Assembly (NCBI GenBank): GCA_023663805.1
Contig: JAMPGR010000001.1
Coordinates: 392,140-434,452, forward strand
Source: Clostridium sp.
GTDB lineage: Bacteria > Bacteroidota > Bacteroidia > Bacteroidales > Muribaculaceae
Length of the DNA stretch: 42,313 nt
Direction of reading: 5' to 3'
Under the pieces are notes generated by a model. That model was not told the DNA's origin. It did not search any database and was given only the letters and a program-made list of their open reading frames with translations. Positions 41,875 to 42,313 of the stretch are shown one piece after another. The position numbers were made by a program, and so were the translations under genes. How positions within the stretch are numbered: position 1 is the stretch's first letter; every line of letters begins with the position of its first letter.

Positions 41875-42313
41875 CCCCCGCCGCGAGAGGAGGGTCTACT
41901 GATACTGATGCTCCCTTCCAGGATCTCGACGTTTCGATGTAGCAAAACTAAGACTCCGTTCCTTAATTTTCCTTTCGCCAGAAGCCGCAGATTTTGGAGG
42001 ATTTTTGGCGTTTTGACGATGGAGCATAGTTGTAGCTATGTGACTGAGTCAAAACGTCAAAAAGATCCAAAAGATCGCACTGAGGTAACTTTCTTTCATC
42101 AAGTTCAGTCCATACATATAGTTAAATAATGTTGTTTATCAACTAAACGCCTGTATCTTAACGTTAGTGTTCTATACCAAAGATATAAAATTGAACGAAA
42201 CGATAGATATACAATTGATTGAACGTAGTCTGGGCAAGTTAACGAGAAAGGAACTTCGGACAATGTCAAAATAGATTTGTGCATTCTCAACACCACATAA
42301 AGATAGCCAAAGA
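41875..42313. other. Non-coding right edge, AT-rich beyond position 42080
   Basis: No convincing gene in 439 bases. The short open frames have no family motif. The stretch holds the long inverted repeat at 41990-42076. Beyond it, the composition changes abruptly from GC-rich to AT-rich. A perfect -7-like TATCTTTG lies on the minus strand (42185-42178), but no -33 element is at the right distance and no gene follows it. No terminator with a T-tract was seen directly after the last gene. Confidence 0.6.
41990..42076. repeat. Long imperfect inverted repeat with inner hairpin
   Basis: The arms at 41990-42017 and 42048-42076 pair over about 26 bases, including a 16-base stretch with one G-U wobble and a TTTTGGA block, interrupted by a small internal loop. 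The 30-base loop contains a further hairpin (CATAG 42025-42029 with CTATG 42036-42040). It is too long and too complex for the simple terminators seen elsewhere and has no T-tract after it. It could be a structured RNA, a palindromic repeat element or a transposon remnant. Confidence 0.65.

Noticed and set aside
41880..41935. Hairpin GGAGGG...CCCTTCC as a terminator for the last operon
   Set aside because: The pairing is short, the loop is long and there is no T-tract.
42105..42296. A 63-codon minus-strand open frame in the AT-rich right edge
   Set aside because: No homologous motif, no properly spaced promoter, and composition compatible with chance in AT-rich sequence.

Overview
The window is a chromosomal segment of a Bacteroidota (order Bacteroidales) bacterium. 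This rests on several independent signs: repeated promoters of the Bacteroidota type (TTTG, 19-20 bases, TAnnTTTG) with no Shine-Dalgarno sites; the rpmB-rpmG-DUF4295 cluster; the lineage-restricted families DUF4827 and DUF4831; an HTCS-like propeller sensor; a T9SS-like C-terminal tail; and a succinate/propionate-type methylmalonyl-CoA decarboxylase cluster. The coding DNA is GC-rich. A Muribaculaceae-like or Alistipes-like member would fit, but the family is a guess. No tRNA, rRNA, CRISPR array, IS element or phage gene was seen.

Layout, left to right. 292-4889: a three-gene polysaccharide export set (outer-membrane lipoprotein, Wzc-like co-polymerase with a degenerate kinase domain, O-antigen ligase/polymerase-like membrane protein). 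5046-5704: ribosomal proteins L28 and L33 plus DUF4295, closed by a strong terminator. 5806-9204: a very large secreted protein. 9301-12839: a U32 peptidase-family protein (apparently leaderless), a DMT transporter and a small VWA protein. 12931-18219, minus strand: a propeller sensor whose kinase and receiver domains have lost their catalytic residues, a secreted leucine-rich-repeat protein, and a decayed lipoprotein gene. 18240-19799, minus: dnaB. Divergent from it, 19963-25116: a tightly coupled operon of ABC ATPase, two paralogous permeases flanking two paralogous membrane-anchored proteins, a YtrA-type GntR regulator and a zinc-ribbon/TM2 protein. 25189-27438: a GH84 hexosaminidase. 27490-33956, minus: a small conserved protein, then a probable seven-gene operon hpt-adk-mce-mmdA-oadG-mmdC-mmdB. 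34155-41874: nnr, DUF4831, DHH phosphoesterase, DUF4827, glmM, PAP2 and a GH109-like oxidoreductase-fold protein, apparently one transcription unit. The last 430 bases hold no gene but contain a long imperfect inverted repeat and become AT-rich.

Functionally the window mixes core metabolism (replication, ribosome, purine salvage, NAD(P)HX repair, amino-sugar supply to peptidoglycan, Na+-coupled decarboxylation to propionyl-CoA) with envelope functions. The best candidate for an undescribed system is the 19963-25116 ABC/anchored-protein/GntR/TM2 operon, which carries its own candidate operator. Three proteins keep a recognisable fold but have lost signature active-site residues: the Wzc-like kinase, the HTCS-like kinase and the NAD(P)HX epimerase domain. 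Another recurrent feature is the overlap of promoter -33 elements with an upstream terminator T-tract or the end of the upstream coding sequence.
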